NCBI GenBank assembly: GCA_001931905.2
Contig: MSJI02000437.1
Span: 1-43,087 of the forward strand
From: Cladosporium sp. IMV 00045
Lineage: Eukaryota > Ascomycota > Dothideomycetes > Cladosporiales > Cladosporiaceae
DNA: 43,087 bases
Direction of reading: 5' to 3'
Shown here: piece by piece, positions 31,586-43,087 of the stretch
Layout of the letters: each line of letters starts with the position of its first letter
Numbering within the stretch: position 1 is the stretch's first letter
The notes under the pieces: model-generated
Databases searched by the model: none
Seen by the model: only the letters and a program-made list of their open reading frames with translations
Told to the model about the DNA's origin: nothing
Translations under genes and position numbers: made by a program

Positions 31586-33313
31586 ATGGATCAAGGAGCG
31601 AAGCGCAAGGCTGACGATGGACCGCACGGGGGGTCGGATAAGAGGGCTAAGGTGAGACTATTTTTTTTTTTTTTTTCTCAAGCTTGGATTTGGAGGGTGG
31701 CGAGATTTTGGGAAGGAGCATACCTAGGAAAGGACGATGAGTTTTTTATTCGTCAATTTTCTTACCTGACGAACCTTGGGTTTGCGAGGAGATGATGGTG
31801 AGAAAAAAGACAAAGGAAGATTAGTGATGAAAATCTCCCGAGGTTCTGGCAGGTCTCTTGCACGGGATGAAGTCCAACACTGGCGAAAAAGAAGAAGAAG
31901 AAGAAGAAGAAACCGAACATAACTGACGAAGAAACCTCGTCTGCCCAACAGACGAAGAAACAATGGCGCGTCCCCCGCGGCACGCACAACGGCCCCCTCG
32001 TCCCGCGAACAATCCAGGCAGGCGACAGCGGCATCTTCGCGACCTGCAACAAGGGCCGGGAGAAGAAGTGCGTGGGCGAGCTGAGGGATCTTTTCGCCGA
32101 GTATGCCGAGATGCTTTATGGAAATGCCGCTGCTGCTGATGGAGGAGCTGCGGACGGTGAGGGTGAGGGAGAGGAGGGAGGCGTGGAAGATATCGAGAAG
32201 GACATCCAGGCCGAGATTGAGGGGATTCAGAAGCCAGCTAAGGCGCAGTGGTTCGTGCCGGTGAAGTTGGAGGTGCAGTGTGGTGAGTCTTTGCTTATGG
32301 TTTTTTGTGCTGTCACGCCTTCACGTTTGATATTCGGCTATGAGAAGAAGAAAAAGCCACTCCAAACCGACCATGGACATCACTCGACTAACTCCCCGCA
32401 GTTGTGTTCTTCAAAACCGTCTCCCCCGTCGAGCCAGTCAGTTTCATCCAGAAGATCTGCGAAGACGCCATGGCGAACCCGACGCTCAAGCGGACACGAA
32501 CGGCCAAGAGGCTTGCGCCCATGAGTCTGATGGGCAAAGCGACGATGGAAGGCTTGGAGAGCGTAGCGAGGGAGGTGCTGAAGCCGCATTTCCACGACGA
32601 GCCCGTGACGCCGAAGAAGGTGAGTTGCTTCGTTTGTCCTTCGTGTAGCGAGGGGATGATCACGGTGGAAGCGCGATGCGTGCATACTCCGGGAAGATGA
32701 TCGGTTTTTACTGACGGACGTGTCTGTTCCCGCGACTGCAGTTTGCTATCAGGCCTAACATGAGAAACCACAACATCATGAAGAGAGACGCGGTGATCAA
32801 ATCGGTCGCCGGGCTCGTCGGACAACCTCACAAAGTCGACTTGAAGAACTACGATCTCCTGATCATGGTCGAGATTTACCAGGTATGGCAATTCCCAATC
32901 AAGCGAGAGCTACCTCCTACGTAGATGCAGAATCGGTGCTCACGGAGGATTTACTCCATGTGATCCCTCGCTTGATAGACGAACAGACAGACGAACAAAA
33001 GCCCTCGTGTGCTAACAAGGGGTTCCCACAGAACATCTGCGGCGTTAGCGTCGTCGATCACCGCTTCGAAGAACTCAAGCGATACAACCTCGCGGAGATC
33101 TTCGATCCCACGCCCAAGGAAGAGGCGGTCAAGACGGAGGAAGGTGGAAGTGGTAGTGGTGAGACGCCAGCAGCAGCAGCAGCAGCAGCAGCAGGAATTG
33201 AAGAGGATGGCGTAAAAGGAGCATCGGCCAGCAAAGACGACGAAGCGACCAATTCCGATGCCGATGCCGATGCCACTGCCACGAAGGAATGTGGTGACGA
33301 AGCAACGGGGTGA
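31586..33313 (+). CDS. TAN1: THUMP-domain tRNA acetylation factor (TAN1/THUMPD1)
   Basis: tRNA-binding partner of the Kre33/NAT10 acetyltransferase needed for N4-acetylcytidine at position 12 of tRNA-Ser and tRNA-Leu; nuclear/nucleolar; 345 aa. Exons are 31586-31651, 31952-32282, 32402-32619, 32742-32882 and 33032-33313. The N-terminus is basic (GAKRKADDG). KKQWRVPRGTHNG begins the conserved N-terminal domain (IQAGDSGIFATCNKGREKKC), followed by an acidic insert. The THUMP domain covers about 165-270: EVLKPHF, FAIRPNMRNHN, RDAVIKSVAGLVG, VDLKNYDLLIMVEIYQ, then NICGVSVVDHRFEELKRYNL. The C-terminus is a low-complexity tail with an eight-alanine run from (CAG)n. Intron 1 is unusually long here (300 bp) and contains T16 and a GAA microsatellite. 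Confidence 0.93.
31661..31912. repeat. T16 tract and (GAA)n microsatellite inside TAN1 intron 1
   Basis: A run of 16 T follows the donor site directly (31661-31676), and about seven GAA/AAG units lie at 31884-31912. Both are confined to the intron and do not touch the splice sites. Confidence 0.8.
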
Positions 33314-35644
33314 AGGATCATCGAGGGCCAGGGGCGATGCATGAGGTTGTTTAACGACACCCAGAACAACAAGGATGAGGCTGTAGCGCAGACGCCCACT
33401 CGGCTGGGGCTCCGCGTAGTACAGCAGTAGCGAGGCAGTACGCCTGACGATGATGACATGCGTGAAGAAAGAGGCGAAAACAGGCAGACAAAAGGCGAGA
33501 GGCGAAGAAAGAAACGGGCGAAGCTCTACCGCTAGAGGAAGTCGCCAATTGATTTAGTGTGCATGACTTCGATACGAACGTGCATATCCACGTAAAACAT
33601 ACATACGACAATAGCAGTCGCAGTAGCTGAAGCGATGGCTGAGAAAGAAAAACCAACACGTCTGACGCACGCACGAACGCCAACACGAAAGTTCACAATT
33701 CCCAGCGAGAGGAAGCCCTAATGTTTCAAAGACGAGAAAGGTTTTGGCTGGCACGCTGGCTTGCTCCCTTGCTGTCGACGCAAGCAGGGGGGGTGGTGGC
33801 CTAATCGGTAAACTAAGCGAGAAGGTGATCCTTGCAAAAACAGCGAGGGAGATAGAGAAAGGAAAACAGCGGAATGACAGCAGCGGCGCGGGCGCGGCGT
33901 TCTAGAAGACTACTCGAAGCGTTTGGTCCTCCGGAGCTCGGTCCAAATGTAGATGGTACGTACATATGGTGGAACCAGTGATGGAGCAAAGAGTGCTTGA
34001 GCAGTACAGTGGTATAGAGACGGAGATGCATGTATGATGTTGCGGTACATGCCTAAGTTTTAGTGCCTATATGTACTTTGATTTGCGGTGAGCGCGTGCA
34101 TGCATCCTGAAGAAAATCGAGCGAGACGTTGCGGGTCCCGTCAAACGATTAGCATGTAGGGTAGGATGGGCAATTGGGATGTGAAACCAAGACCGAAACT
34201 CCCTTTCTCCCTCAACGGCGAACACGATACGATACGACACTCGGAGATGGCTCGCGGGAGTGGAATGTGCAATCGCGGCAGCCTCCAGGATCATCACCTC
34301 AGTCAATCCATCATCTACGCAACAGACCAATGATGCTCCTCACACAACTCTCTCCTTCTCGCTGGGCTGAAATTCCAGTGGCATGGACCACTACCCAACT
34401 ATAAAAGATCTGCCGCCCGCTCGCGTATTTGACGCCGCTTGAACTCTAACACTGCTCATCCGACCTCTGCGACATCTGTCCAAACACTATTGCTGCTGCT
34501 GATGATGGTGATGAAGTGCCTGATGACACTTCTGAGTTCTAGTCCCAGTCAACTCTCGCCTGTCTTCCACTGCTCGGAGCTGGCTCAGCGGTGGCACCTG
34601 GTGGCTATAGGCAGCTGGCACATGCTGCTGTCTGAATGTATCTGTCTGCGCCCCCTTCTCCCACCACACATGACGCGGCATCGAGAAATGCAGGTAAGCG
34701 AGATTCCCGCCTAATCGTATGTACAAGCATCGATTATTACCGGGTTGGCAACGGTAGCGCAGACAAATAGTAGCAGTCCACCGCACGCATGCTACCTGCG
34801 CACACGCCTGCACGCGTTCTGGTCCATGTGTCTGCCACGAGCCCCATGTCCTCGATCCCGCGCGACTACATTCCAACACAGACGGTTAGTTACATGCTAG
34901 TCACCACCTACATCCACTACAAAGACATTTGGCGAGAGGCGCCCGGTCCCAGCCAATCCCATCCAGCCGCATCCATCAAACCGAGGCCGACGTCAAGCCT
35001 TTCCTCGCCTACCCATACCGCGCAAAACGACCGGCCCGCCCCTAATCGCGCCAGAAGCTACACTTTAGTACCGCCCGGCCTCTGTGCACTGCCATGGCCC
35101 ATGGCCCATCTGTGTGGTCTGCATCACAGGGCCGCCAGCCTACACGCAAACATGCTTCGCTCACTACCCTCGACTACCATCCTCCTCCACTGGCTCCGCC
35201 CATGTTTTAGCCGAACATCTAAATCTTGCCTTGCCCGCTGACAGCACGCCCCGTGCCTGCCCTTTCCATACCGTACGCGAGCCCTATACGAATGGCGTCG
35301 CCCGGTAAGCGACCTTGATCCATATTCTCTGCTGCACATTACATATCGCTCCTTTGCCCGAAGTTGGCTATCCCGTCTATTCGTTTACCGCCCTGCTGAC
35401 CGAACGGACTTTGTCGGTTCGCTTCCTCTGTTCTGCACTCGCCTGCTTTTCGTTGATCTTCACATACGTCCACGCCCTGTCTCATGTCCGTCTCCCATTC
35501 CACGCAATCATGTCCGTCGCTGCTCCATGCGTGAGCATATCATCACCTCCCTTTCCCACTCGCCACCTTCACCACAAGTCCGATTCTCCCAACCAACAAA
35601 CATCCCGTCGTCACAAACAACGCATACCAGGCGATTCGCCACAC
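33314..35644. other. 2.3-kb gene-free interval
   Basis: No supported gene, tRNA or repeat array. Only short random frames occur. The right end serves as the upstream region of the APH-like gene; an in-frame ATG at 35510 could extend that protein by 45 residues. Confidence 0.5.
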
Positions 35645-36667
35645 ATGACTCCCAAACCACCAACCCGCACATTCGACCGCGCGGCGATCATCAAGACCGC
35701 CAGCGTCGCTCTCAACAACGACTCAATCGAGATCCACCGACTAGACGACCATCTGTATCGATCGTATCGCCTCTCGGACCCAAGCAATCCCACATCTTTC
35801 TGCCTTCTGAAATGCCCCCCTCCACCCAACACCCGTCTACTCCGCCACGAACACGACCGATTATCGACAGAATCGCACGCTCTGCAACTCCTCTCCCGAC
35901 GCAAATCCCTCCCGGCAACCCAACAACCCGCCCTCCTGGACCACCAATCCACAGTCTTCACCCTCGCCGGACCATGCAACGGCATCCTGCACTCCGACCT
36001 CGCCACTCCACTCTCGCCATCCCGCCGCAGGAACCTCGACAGGAGTCTGGGCCAGCACATGCGGCGACTGAACAGCATCACCAGCCCCACGTTCGGCTCG
36101 CTGCAGCGACCCCAGCACCATTCCTGGGCGAGATGTTTCGCCTCTCTGATTATAGACGCGCTCCGCGACGCCGAGGACGGACTTGTCAGCTTACCGTACA
36201 ACGATGTCAGAGAGCAGATCAAGCGGCATTGGAGCTCTCTCGACGCTGTGGACGAGGCGAGACTGACGATTGCCGAACTTCCCCTTGACGGTGCCGTTTT
36301 TCAAGAAGGCTCGGGTGAGGTCACGGGTTTGGTCGATTACGGCTCGGCTCTGTGGGCGGATCCGCTGTTCGGGGATTGTTTCGTGCGTGCTTCGGAGGGT
36401 TTCTTGGAAGGGTATGGGTCGATTGAAGGTCAGGATGGGAAAGTGAGGCGTTTGTTGTGAGTCCTTACAGCCGTTGCATTGCACTGTGATTTGTTGAAGG
36501 ACCGCGTTTACTGACTGCGTTTCACCAACAGATATATCGTCTATCACTCCCTGGTGGCGATCGTCAGACAATGCTTCCGGCCCGAGTCTGTTGGGGGGTC
36601 GGAGTTTGAGGCGCGGAGGTCGCTCACGACGGCGTTGCAGTTTCTCAGTGCCATGGAAGGTTCGTGA
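35645..36667 (+). CDS. APH/protein-kinase-fold protein with atypical catalytic loop
   Basis: Protein of the aminoglycoside phosphotransferase / fructosamine-kinase-like fold, 315 aa from ATG 35645. Exons are 35645-36456 and 36532-36667 (75-bp intron). The N-lobe has the strand pattern IHRLDDHLYRSYRLSD then FCLLKCPPP (lysine in the VAIK-like position). The C-lobe has LGQHMRRLNSI and the metal-binding segment GEVTGLVDYGSALWADPLFG (in part VDYGSALWADP), typical of APH enzymes. At the place where HGD-x(4)-N is expected the sequence reads LTIAELPLDGAVFQ, so the catalytic His-x-Asp and the Asn are not evident. The tail LYIVYHSLVAIVRQCF is usual for fungal members. It could be an inactive or non-canonical kinase. 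An upstream in-frame ATG at 35510 exists but its added sequence is low-complexity. Confidence 0.7.
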
Positions 36668-38170
36668 GGATGCTGTTCGGCCATGCATTCCATCTCACGC
36701 CCTCGTCTTGTCGACTTGGACAGCCCCCATGGCCTTCGCAGGCTGTCTGACAGAGACACCTCTTGCTGCGATGGTCATTGCCGAAGACAAGGGCGGAAGA
36801 CCACCGTCACCATACCGTCAGGCCACTACGAATACTTGTCGTCCGACAAACCGTCCGACCGACTGTTAGGGCAACGCGCCTCTACCGGTCGATAACCGTC
36901 ACCTGGCGACAATACGACTACGACCATGCTCATTACCATGATACCACCCGCCATCCGACTCAGTCAACCAAGAAAACCACACCGGCCTTCCTCGCCAACC
37001 AAAATACGATACCAAACCCTCTTCAACGACGAATCTCTTAGAATTTTACAGTACTTACATGCCTCATAATACTAATCCCCTTACGAACCCGATAATCTTT
37101 TCCATACATCCCCACGTGATTCCAGACACGTTTCTTCCTTCGATACATCCATCGGAACCATCACACATGTTCCAGCTGCAATGTCATATACACAACCCGC
37201 CATCTTAGAGTATACCGTTGTAAACGACCAAAGTGAATCCATACAGCAGGCAGCAGTACCAGTACCACGCAGTGCTTCACATCTCACCCTCTCTCTCTCT
37301 CTCAACAATCCCTCTCTGTAATAACTACCATTCTCCTTCCCTCTCTACTTCTCAACCACCTCTTCTTGGCTCCTCTCCAGCCTCATCGTCAGCCTTTCCC
37401 ATCTTCCACGTTCGTCAGCCGACTTCCTCGCTCGCTCAATCAACAACTATGAGCCCAATGCCGCCCAATCAGCATGGTACCATGCAGTGCACATAATCGC
37501 TCGCAGAGGGACTCGCGAGCACTTGATCCGCAATGCTGCGCACGGACCAGTCCGCCGCCAGCGCGCATATGCGAGGTGCGTGTTTTGTGATCGAGGGCAT
37601 GGACATACATTATCGAAAGAAGACAAAAACAGGCTCGAGAGTGTCTTGTTGGGCTTTTGTCGGCCTTCTTCTCGATGTTGCTTTCCATCTTCAGACATTA
37701 GTTGTTTGGGGTGTGTTGCATGGAGTAGATGGTACATTGGAACTTCGAACAAGAATGATCATCAGAATCGAGAAACGCACCACACCGCCTTTATCTTGCC
37801 ATGTAAACACAGCACAATTAATTTAAAAGCACACTGAATGCCACGAGAAGTCCAAAACTGCGAAGATACCAATCGCAGCGGGAGATGTTCGTTGTCGATG
37901 CTGCAGTGACCCTAACCCTACTTACCCCAAATCAGCTTTCGCACAACGCGGAGGGTTGGGGTTGGGGTTATTTGCAAAGCAGCCCACACGACATGTCCCA
38001 CATTGGAGCTCACGATCGAACAATCTCGAGAACAGAAATAGTGTACATTTCCTGATTTCATTTGTTAACGGCTTCTATCTCCTCGGAGCTACTCCTACAC
38101 CAGACACCACAGCAGGAAAGGGAACGCCCGACCAGGCAAAGGCATACCACTGCAAAAACACGCCCCGAGC
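36668..38170. other. Convergent intergenic region
   Basis: This holds the 3' ends of the APH-like gene (+) and the SQS1-like gene (-). It contains a CT microsatellite near 37288-37303 and a telomere-like C/G-rich inverted element at 37910-37970. No coding frame is supported. Confidence 0.5.
37910..37970. repeat. Telomere-like C-strand and G-strand motifs facing each other
   Basis: CCCTAACCCTA lies at 37910-37920. Thirty bases further on is a G-rich block, GGAGGGTTGGGGTTGGGG then TTA (37950-37970). The G block has four closely spaced G-tracts of three or more bases except the first pair, so quadruplex formation is plausible. It is far too short to be a functional telomere. Confidence 0.6.
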
Positions 38171-41113
38171 TCATCCCAACCCACTCCTCCCCGTCCTCAT
38201 GACCTGCTCGACAGGCGTGAGCAAACCGGAACTGCCCTCCTTGCCCAGCGCCGTGCCCTTCTGCCAGCCCATCTTCTCCATGAGCCTGTGGCCGAAATTC
38301 TCCCTTCCGATCTCCTTGGCGCCGCCGCCGACGACCTCGCCGTGGCGCAGACCCGTCGAACTCGTATCCGCACCGCGGCCCTTGCCGCCCTTCTGGCCTC
38401 CCCGGGGAACCGCGCCGCCCTTGGGCTTCTTGCCCTTGAAAGCCGAGTTTTTGAGGAAACCCCTGTTGGCGGCGGACGTGACGCGGCGGAAAGTCGCGTC
38501 GGAGTAAGGCGGGGTGCGGGTGGTTTTGTACAAGACCGGAGAGCGGTTTTTGCCCGTGCCGACGCTCTTAGACTTCAGGTTGAGGGCATTGGCGATCTCG
38601 TGCAGGGCCTTGCGGTCCTCCTTGTCCATGGGCGGGAAGGAGCGGGTGGTCTTGCCGTCGTCCTGGAGGAAGACGCGCAGCTCGTCGTGGACTTGAGGGA
38701 TGGTCATGCCTTGCAGGTATTTCTGGCCGAGGTCCGCTTTGCCCTTCTTGCTGATCGTGCTGCCGAGCAGGCCTTGCATGCGCAGCTCTTCGCGCTCGGC
38801 TTTCTTGAGTCGCTTCTTGTCGCGGTCGTTGGACCATTGACCGAGCACTTCGTCGCGGAGTTCGTCGTCGGAGAGAGCTTCAAGTTCGGGTGGCATCTTG
38901 CTCTTCTTGCCGCGCTTGGGGCGGAGACTGGGGCGGTCGAAGTCCATAATGTCGAAGCCCGCATCGCCGTATTGGTCGACTGTGTCAGCGAGCGCGGAGG
39001 CGTTGGGGAAATTGAAGTCGCCGCGTTTCTTGTTGCTGCTGCGCTTGCTGGTCTGGCCGAAAGAGGAGTTGGCGAGGGACGCCAGTCCGGCTCTGGCGTC
39101 GTCGAGATCACCAAAGCCATCCAGGTCATCCACGTCCATGCCAGTGCCGTCGTCGATAACAAGATCGTCATCACTAATGCCCATCTCAGCCTGCTTGGCC
39201 CATAAGCGAGCGAGGGTCTCGTCGTCCATCGCATCAAGACGCCGTTGACGGAGGTCATCCTCGTCCTCCCATTGCTCTCTCTCGTTGTACTCAAGTTCTT
39301 CCTCCAAGTCTGTGGAGTCGAAGTCGGAAGCATCCTCCTCGTCGTCTTCGAAGTCGTCAATGTCTTGACCGATCTCATCGTCATCCGTCTCAGAATCAGT
39401 ATCCAGCATTCGCAGTTCGTCGAAGTTGGCTTGACGCGTGGCTTGGTCCAGGACATCGTCCTCGTCGATCGCCTGGCCATTAACAACCATAGAAGGTCCT
39501 CCTTCAGCGGTGCGGATGCTGGGGATGTCTAGCTCCTCGTCAGCTTCAAGCTGTGCCTTGAGGTTCTCCATGTAATCGTTGTAAGCAGCTTCATCATCGT
39601 CGGTCTGGTCGGACTGTAAGTCTCGAAGGAGCTTGTTCGACCGTTTTCGACCACGCTTCCCACGTCTGCTCGTTTTCATGCCTAGATCCAGTGCGAGGGC
39701 CTTCTTAGCAGCGTTGGCGGCGTTGGCATCGTCCTCATCCTCGATATCCTCAAAGCCGTCGTCATCTTCCTGTTGCTGCGCCTGCTGCGTCCGCTTTGCT
39801 TGCCTCTTCTGGCGGCGTGTGCGATCCCACTCGGCTTGTAGGGATGCAATGGTCTCCTCCGCGCCATTCTCTTTCTCTGGTCCGGCAAAAGCTACCTTTG
39901 TGGCCCGGGGTGCAGCGGCATCCAGAGCTGACTTCTCGGCTTGTGGAAGATCCAGGTCGGGTCTCGGCACGCCCTTGTTCTTCCACCATGAGCCAGGTGG
40001 CGCAGGAGTGAATGCCTGATCTGTACCTTGAACCTGCTGATCCCATTTCGGTGGCTTTGCACCCCAGCCGTGGACTTCTGTGCTGGCAGAGGCCTGACGT
40101 GCAGGCTGATCGCCCAGGAGTGCTGCGAGAAGTTCGTCTGTCACATGCGCCTCGTTGGTCTGACGCTGCGGCGCTGGCTGTGTGGCAGGAGCCTTCTGAA
40201 TGGGTTGCTTGTGGACTGGAGGCTTCGGCGGCTGCTGAGGAATAGATGTGTTCCGCGAGGATACAATCGGGTCGTCCACAACCTTGGGCTTGTTACGCCC
40301 GTGGAAAAGAATGACCTCCTCGCTTGAGTCTGAAGGTGTCGGCGACGCAGGGCGCGCTGGAACCTCGGGCTTTGATTTGGCAGGTCGGCTGAGCGAAGGA
40401 TCGCCTTCTGTGTCGATGACGAAAGACAATGTTTCTTGTGGGGGTGTGGGAGGTTTGCTCAGAGGTACAGCGGCGCTGTCTGGGAGTGGATCTACTGTGC
40501 CGTCGAGTGCAGCAACTGGCGGCTCGACATGCTCGTGTGTGTGCTCATGAATGTGCATGGCTTTGGTGCCCTTCGAGATCTCGACATCGGTGTCCGTGAC
40601 CATTGTGGCCTCCAAGGTGGTCGAATCGTCGACGTCATCAACCATGGTATCTTGCATTGTACTGTCCTGGATATCCACGTCGTCTTCTGCGTCGTCTCCG
40701 ACTAGTGCAGCGACGATCTCCTCCTCCTTAGGTTCCTTCACCTCTTTCTCAATGGGTGTGTTTGTGCCGGCGCTGACGAAAGAAATAGCCTGGTGTCGCA
40801 GCTTGAGGCCAGGATCGCGCGCAGGAGTGAATTGGCCGGAGCGTTGTGCAAAACCGCGAAACGTTGGACCATCGTTGTCATCAGAGTCTGGTGGGAGAAT
40901 ATCTCAGTAAGCAGTGGAACTTTCGGAGAAATCGAGAATGTTCATGTGAATGTGCTGGATTTGCATGTGATGAAGGGAATGGGAGAACCAACCATCATCG
41001 AAGCTGCGAGCGAACTTCTTCATCCATGGCGGCTTGCCACCAGAAGAGCCATTCTGCGCCTTGACCTTCTGTTTTGCCCTGCCTTGTACCTTAGATCCCT
41101 TCTTTTTCGGCAT
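38171..41113 (-). CDS. SQS1: R3H and G-patch protein, SQS1/Pfa1-like
   Basis: Nucleic-acid-binding cofactor of the DEAH helicase Prp43 in splicing and ribosome biogenesis (yeast Sqs1/Pfa1 family), nuclear, 945 aa. Exons are 41113..40993 and 40887..38171 (105-bp intron with a GTTGGT donor). The N-terminus is basic (MPKKKGSKVQGRAKQK). FRGFAQRSGQFT follows the intron and is conserved in the family. The middle 550 residues are acidic and disordered with many Asp/Glu runs. An R3H domain lies at about 745-810 (RKALHEIANAL supplies Arg-x3-His). The G-patch is C-terminal: FGHRLMEKMGWQKGTALGK, ending TGRSGLG at the last residue, as is usual for Sqs1. It is divergent from ATG4. Confidence 0.9.
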
Positions 41114-41910
41114 GTTGTGGTGGCGAAGGACGTGCGCGCGGTCGGAGATGGATATGCCGGAGAATGCGAAGAGTGAGGATTGAGTGATGCGCAGTGAGGA
41201 GCAGGCGACCGGCACCTGTACGAGGATGTATAGAGAGGGGAGCGACAGTGAGGGAGGAGAGAGGCAAAGGGAAAAAGGGTCGGAAGTTGAGGAAGACGAA
41301 AGGTGTTGGAGGAACAAAGGCGAATCAAGGGCCACACGCGGCTGTCATCGAATGACGAGAAGCGTGGAGATCTTTGAGCCAGAGATAGACCCGCGCCTTA
41401 TCGATAAGCTCGACCCTGCGTCAGTGAGTGAGAGTGAGAGTGATGTGATGTGTGAGGGAGAGAGAGGTGGGGACTTGGTGGCATCGGCGGCCATCTGACT
41501 CCAGGCACCTGTTACCCACACACCCATCAACCTGATCTCTCTCTATCTGGCTATCCACCTATCTTCCTTTCTATCAACCAGTTTGCTCGTGTCACGCCTC
41601 GACATCCGCCACCGCTTGCTACTCTTGCTTGTCATGCTCTCAACTAACTAATCACCTTGAAGTCTCCCCTCCAGTTGCGTCGACATTCCCCGCCCTGCGT
41701 GGCTAGTCAATACCATCCTCACACGCCACATACCTCCTACCACCTCACCTTATTACCTGTGCTCTGACTGCGGCACATGCTCACCAACTCACACGACATC
41801 CTGTGACCTCTCTCCACTTGATTTCTCTCTACCTCTCCAATACCTTTGTGACATCCTCAAGCTCCGTCTCTCTTCCTTGTTGGCCTCCACGGCTGCGCTC
41901 TTCCTCAGCC
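41114..41910. promoter_or_regulatory. Divergent promoter region (SQS1 / ATG4)
   Basis: The 797 bp between the ATGs is strongly pyrimidine-rich on the plus strand from about 41530 to 41900, as in many fungal housekeeping promoters and leaders. I found no convincing TATA box, consistent with constitutive expression. Confidence 0.5.
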
Positions 41911-43087
41911 ATGGCCAACAACGACTTCTCTCGCTTCAGCAAAAAGGTCGTCCAGTACTTCTGGGACCCTCTTCCTCGCAATGAAGATCACTCACAAATC
42001 TGGTGTCTTGGTCGCTCATACGATTCTCGCTACCAGCATACCCGCACGTCCAAGCCTGCCAACGCCTCCTCACCCACCGCTTCTGAATCCAACATGTCGC
42101 ACCCCGATTCTGCTGTCGCTACTACGCCCGACGATAAGGCCGAAGATGCAACGACGCACACCAAGGACGACTTGACCACCAAAAGCCAGGCCGACCTGTC
42201 AAGGGCAGAAGAAGAGGCGCTTGGCTGGCCTGCAGAGTTCCTCGACGATCTGGAATCACGCATATGGCTCACCTACCGCAGCAACTTCCCGCCCATACCC
42301 AAGTCGAGCGACCCAGCAGCTACGTCAGCCATGTCCTTCTCAACAAAGCTCCGGAGTCTTGCCAACCAAGGTGCCTTCACTAGCGACACGGGATGGGGCT
42401 GCATGATCCGTAGTGGTCAGTCGATGCTCGCCAACACGCTCGCCACGCTGAGACTAGGTCGAGATTGGCGTGTTGGGCAACAGGAGCAAGACCACAAAGC
42501 CTTGCTCGCTTTGTTCGCGGACGACCCAGAGGCTCCCTTTTCGATACACAAATTTGTGGAACACGGCGCTGAAGCGTGTGGCAAACATCCCGGGGAGTGG
42601 TTCGGCCCCAGTGCCACCGCCAGATGCATTCAGTGAGTTTGCTTTAAATATCACATTCGCAGACCAACATTCTCTAACAATCCAACAGAGCCCTCGCTTC
42701 CCAAACTCCCACCTCGAACCTCCGCGTCTACGTGCGACCCAACGACGGCGACGTCTACGCCGACTCCCTCCTGGCAACCGCCACCAACCCCGACTCTGAC
42801 TCCCCCTCAACCTTCCACCCAACCCTGATCCTCCTCGGCGTCCGCCTCGGAATCGACCGCATCACGCCCGTCTACCACACCGCCCTAGCCGCGGCCCTCG
42901 AACTCCCTCACTGCGTGGGAATCGCCGGCGGCCGCCCCGCCAGCTCACACTACTTCATCGGCCACCAAGGCGGGCAATCCTTCTTCTACCTCGACCCGCA
43001 CTCCACCCGCGCCGCACTACCCCTCAACCCATCGCCTGAAGACATCGCATCATGCCACACGCGCCGCGTGCGCAAGTTGGGAATCGC
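41911..43087 (+). CDS. ATG4: ATG4 autophagy cysteine protease (C-terminus beyond window)
   Basis: Cysteine peptidase (C54) that trims the C-terminus of Atg8 and later releases it from phosphatidylethanolamine, required for autophagosome formation; cytosolic. Exons are 41911-42632 and 42689->43087 (56-bp intron). The start MANNDFSRFSKKVVQYFWDP is typical of fungal Atg4. A disordered insert covers about 45-105. The catalytic domain carries FPPIPKS and Cys164 in TSDTGWGCMIRSGQSML. Asp343 and His345 follow in YLDPHSTR after the GGRPASSHYFIGHQG motif, so the full triad is visible. The window ends about 35 residues after the DPH motif, so the usual C-terminal LIR region is not seen. Confidence 0.95.

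Noticed and set aside
33785..33840. tRNA-like D-arm string (GGCCTAATCGGTAA)
   Set aside because: No matching acceptor stem, anticodon stem or TPsiC loop can be drawn around it.
37910..37970. True telomere or chromosome end
   Set aside because: Only two C-strand units and a short G block, with unique genes on both sides.
38288..39205. 305-aa plus-strand open frame
   Set aside because: Antisense shadow of the SQS1-like coding region, with no domain-like sequence and no promoter context.

Overview
The window is a gene-dense piece of nuclear DNA from a filamentous ascomycete (Pezizomycotina), most likely a Dothideomycete. The grounds are many short introns (mostly 50-60 bp, GT..AG with CTGAC/CTAAC-type branch points), dispersed single genes on both strands without operons, and fungal-specific families: Git3-type GPCR, GH72/GEL glucanosyltransferase, rhodopsin-domain membrane protein, ATG4 and a Sqs1-type G-patch protein. 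The class assignment is an inference from protein style. I see no rRNA, convincing tRNA, CRISPR array or intact transposon.

Layout, left to right: a carbon-sensing GPCR cut by the left edge (-); a gene-poor 1.9 kb; a fungal protoglobin (+); an ArsH flavin reductase (+); a secreted endonuclease/exonuclease/phosphatase-jacalin fusion (-); a GPI-anchored GH72 beta-1,3-glucanosyltransferase (-); an epoxide-hydrolase-like alpha/beta hydrolase (+, divergent from GH72); a stand-alone tRNA-binding B3/B4-domain gene carrying a one-base frameshift (-); a secreted subtilisin-like protease with a LysM-like N-terminus (+); an extended SDR resembling uronate dehydrogenase (-); an eight-exon APC permease with a GC-AG intron (-); a rhodopsin-domain membrane protein (+); a large coiled-coil protein of unknown function (-); a D-serine dehydratase (DSD1-type, -) divergent from a THUMP-domain TAN1 tRNA-acetylation factor (+); an APH-like kinase-fold protein with an eroded catalytic loop (+); and a Sqs1-type R3H/G-patch splicing and ribosome-biogenesis factor (-) divergent from the autophagy protease ATG4 (+, cut by the right edge).

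The left two-thirds is rich in sensing, secretion, cell-wall and stress genes (GPCR, protoglobin, ArsH, EEP-lectin, GH72, hydrolase, protease, permease, rhodopsin-domain protein). The right third is mostly housekeeping (TAN1, SQS1, ATG4). I do not see a co-regulated biosynthetic cluster or a clear new multi-gene system. The most unusual items are the B3/B4 frameshift, the two secreted fusion proteins, the protoglobin, the kinase-fold protein lacking the usual His-x-Asp loop, and several compact hairpin or G-rich elements in intergenic DNA. Coding coordinates were derived by following reading frame and splice signals by eye. Exon joins close in frame in every multi-exon gene, but start codons without N-terminal landmarks remain uncertain.
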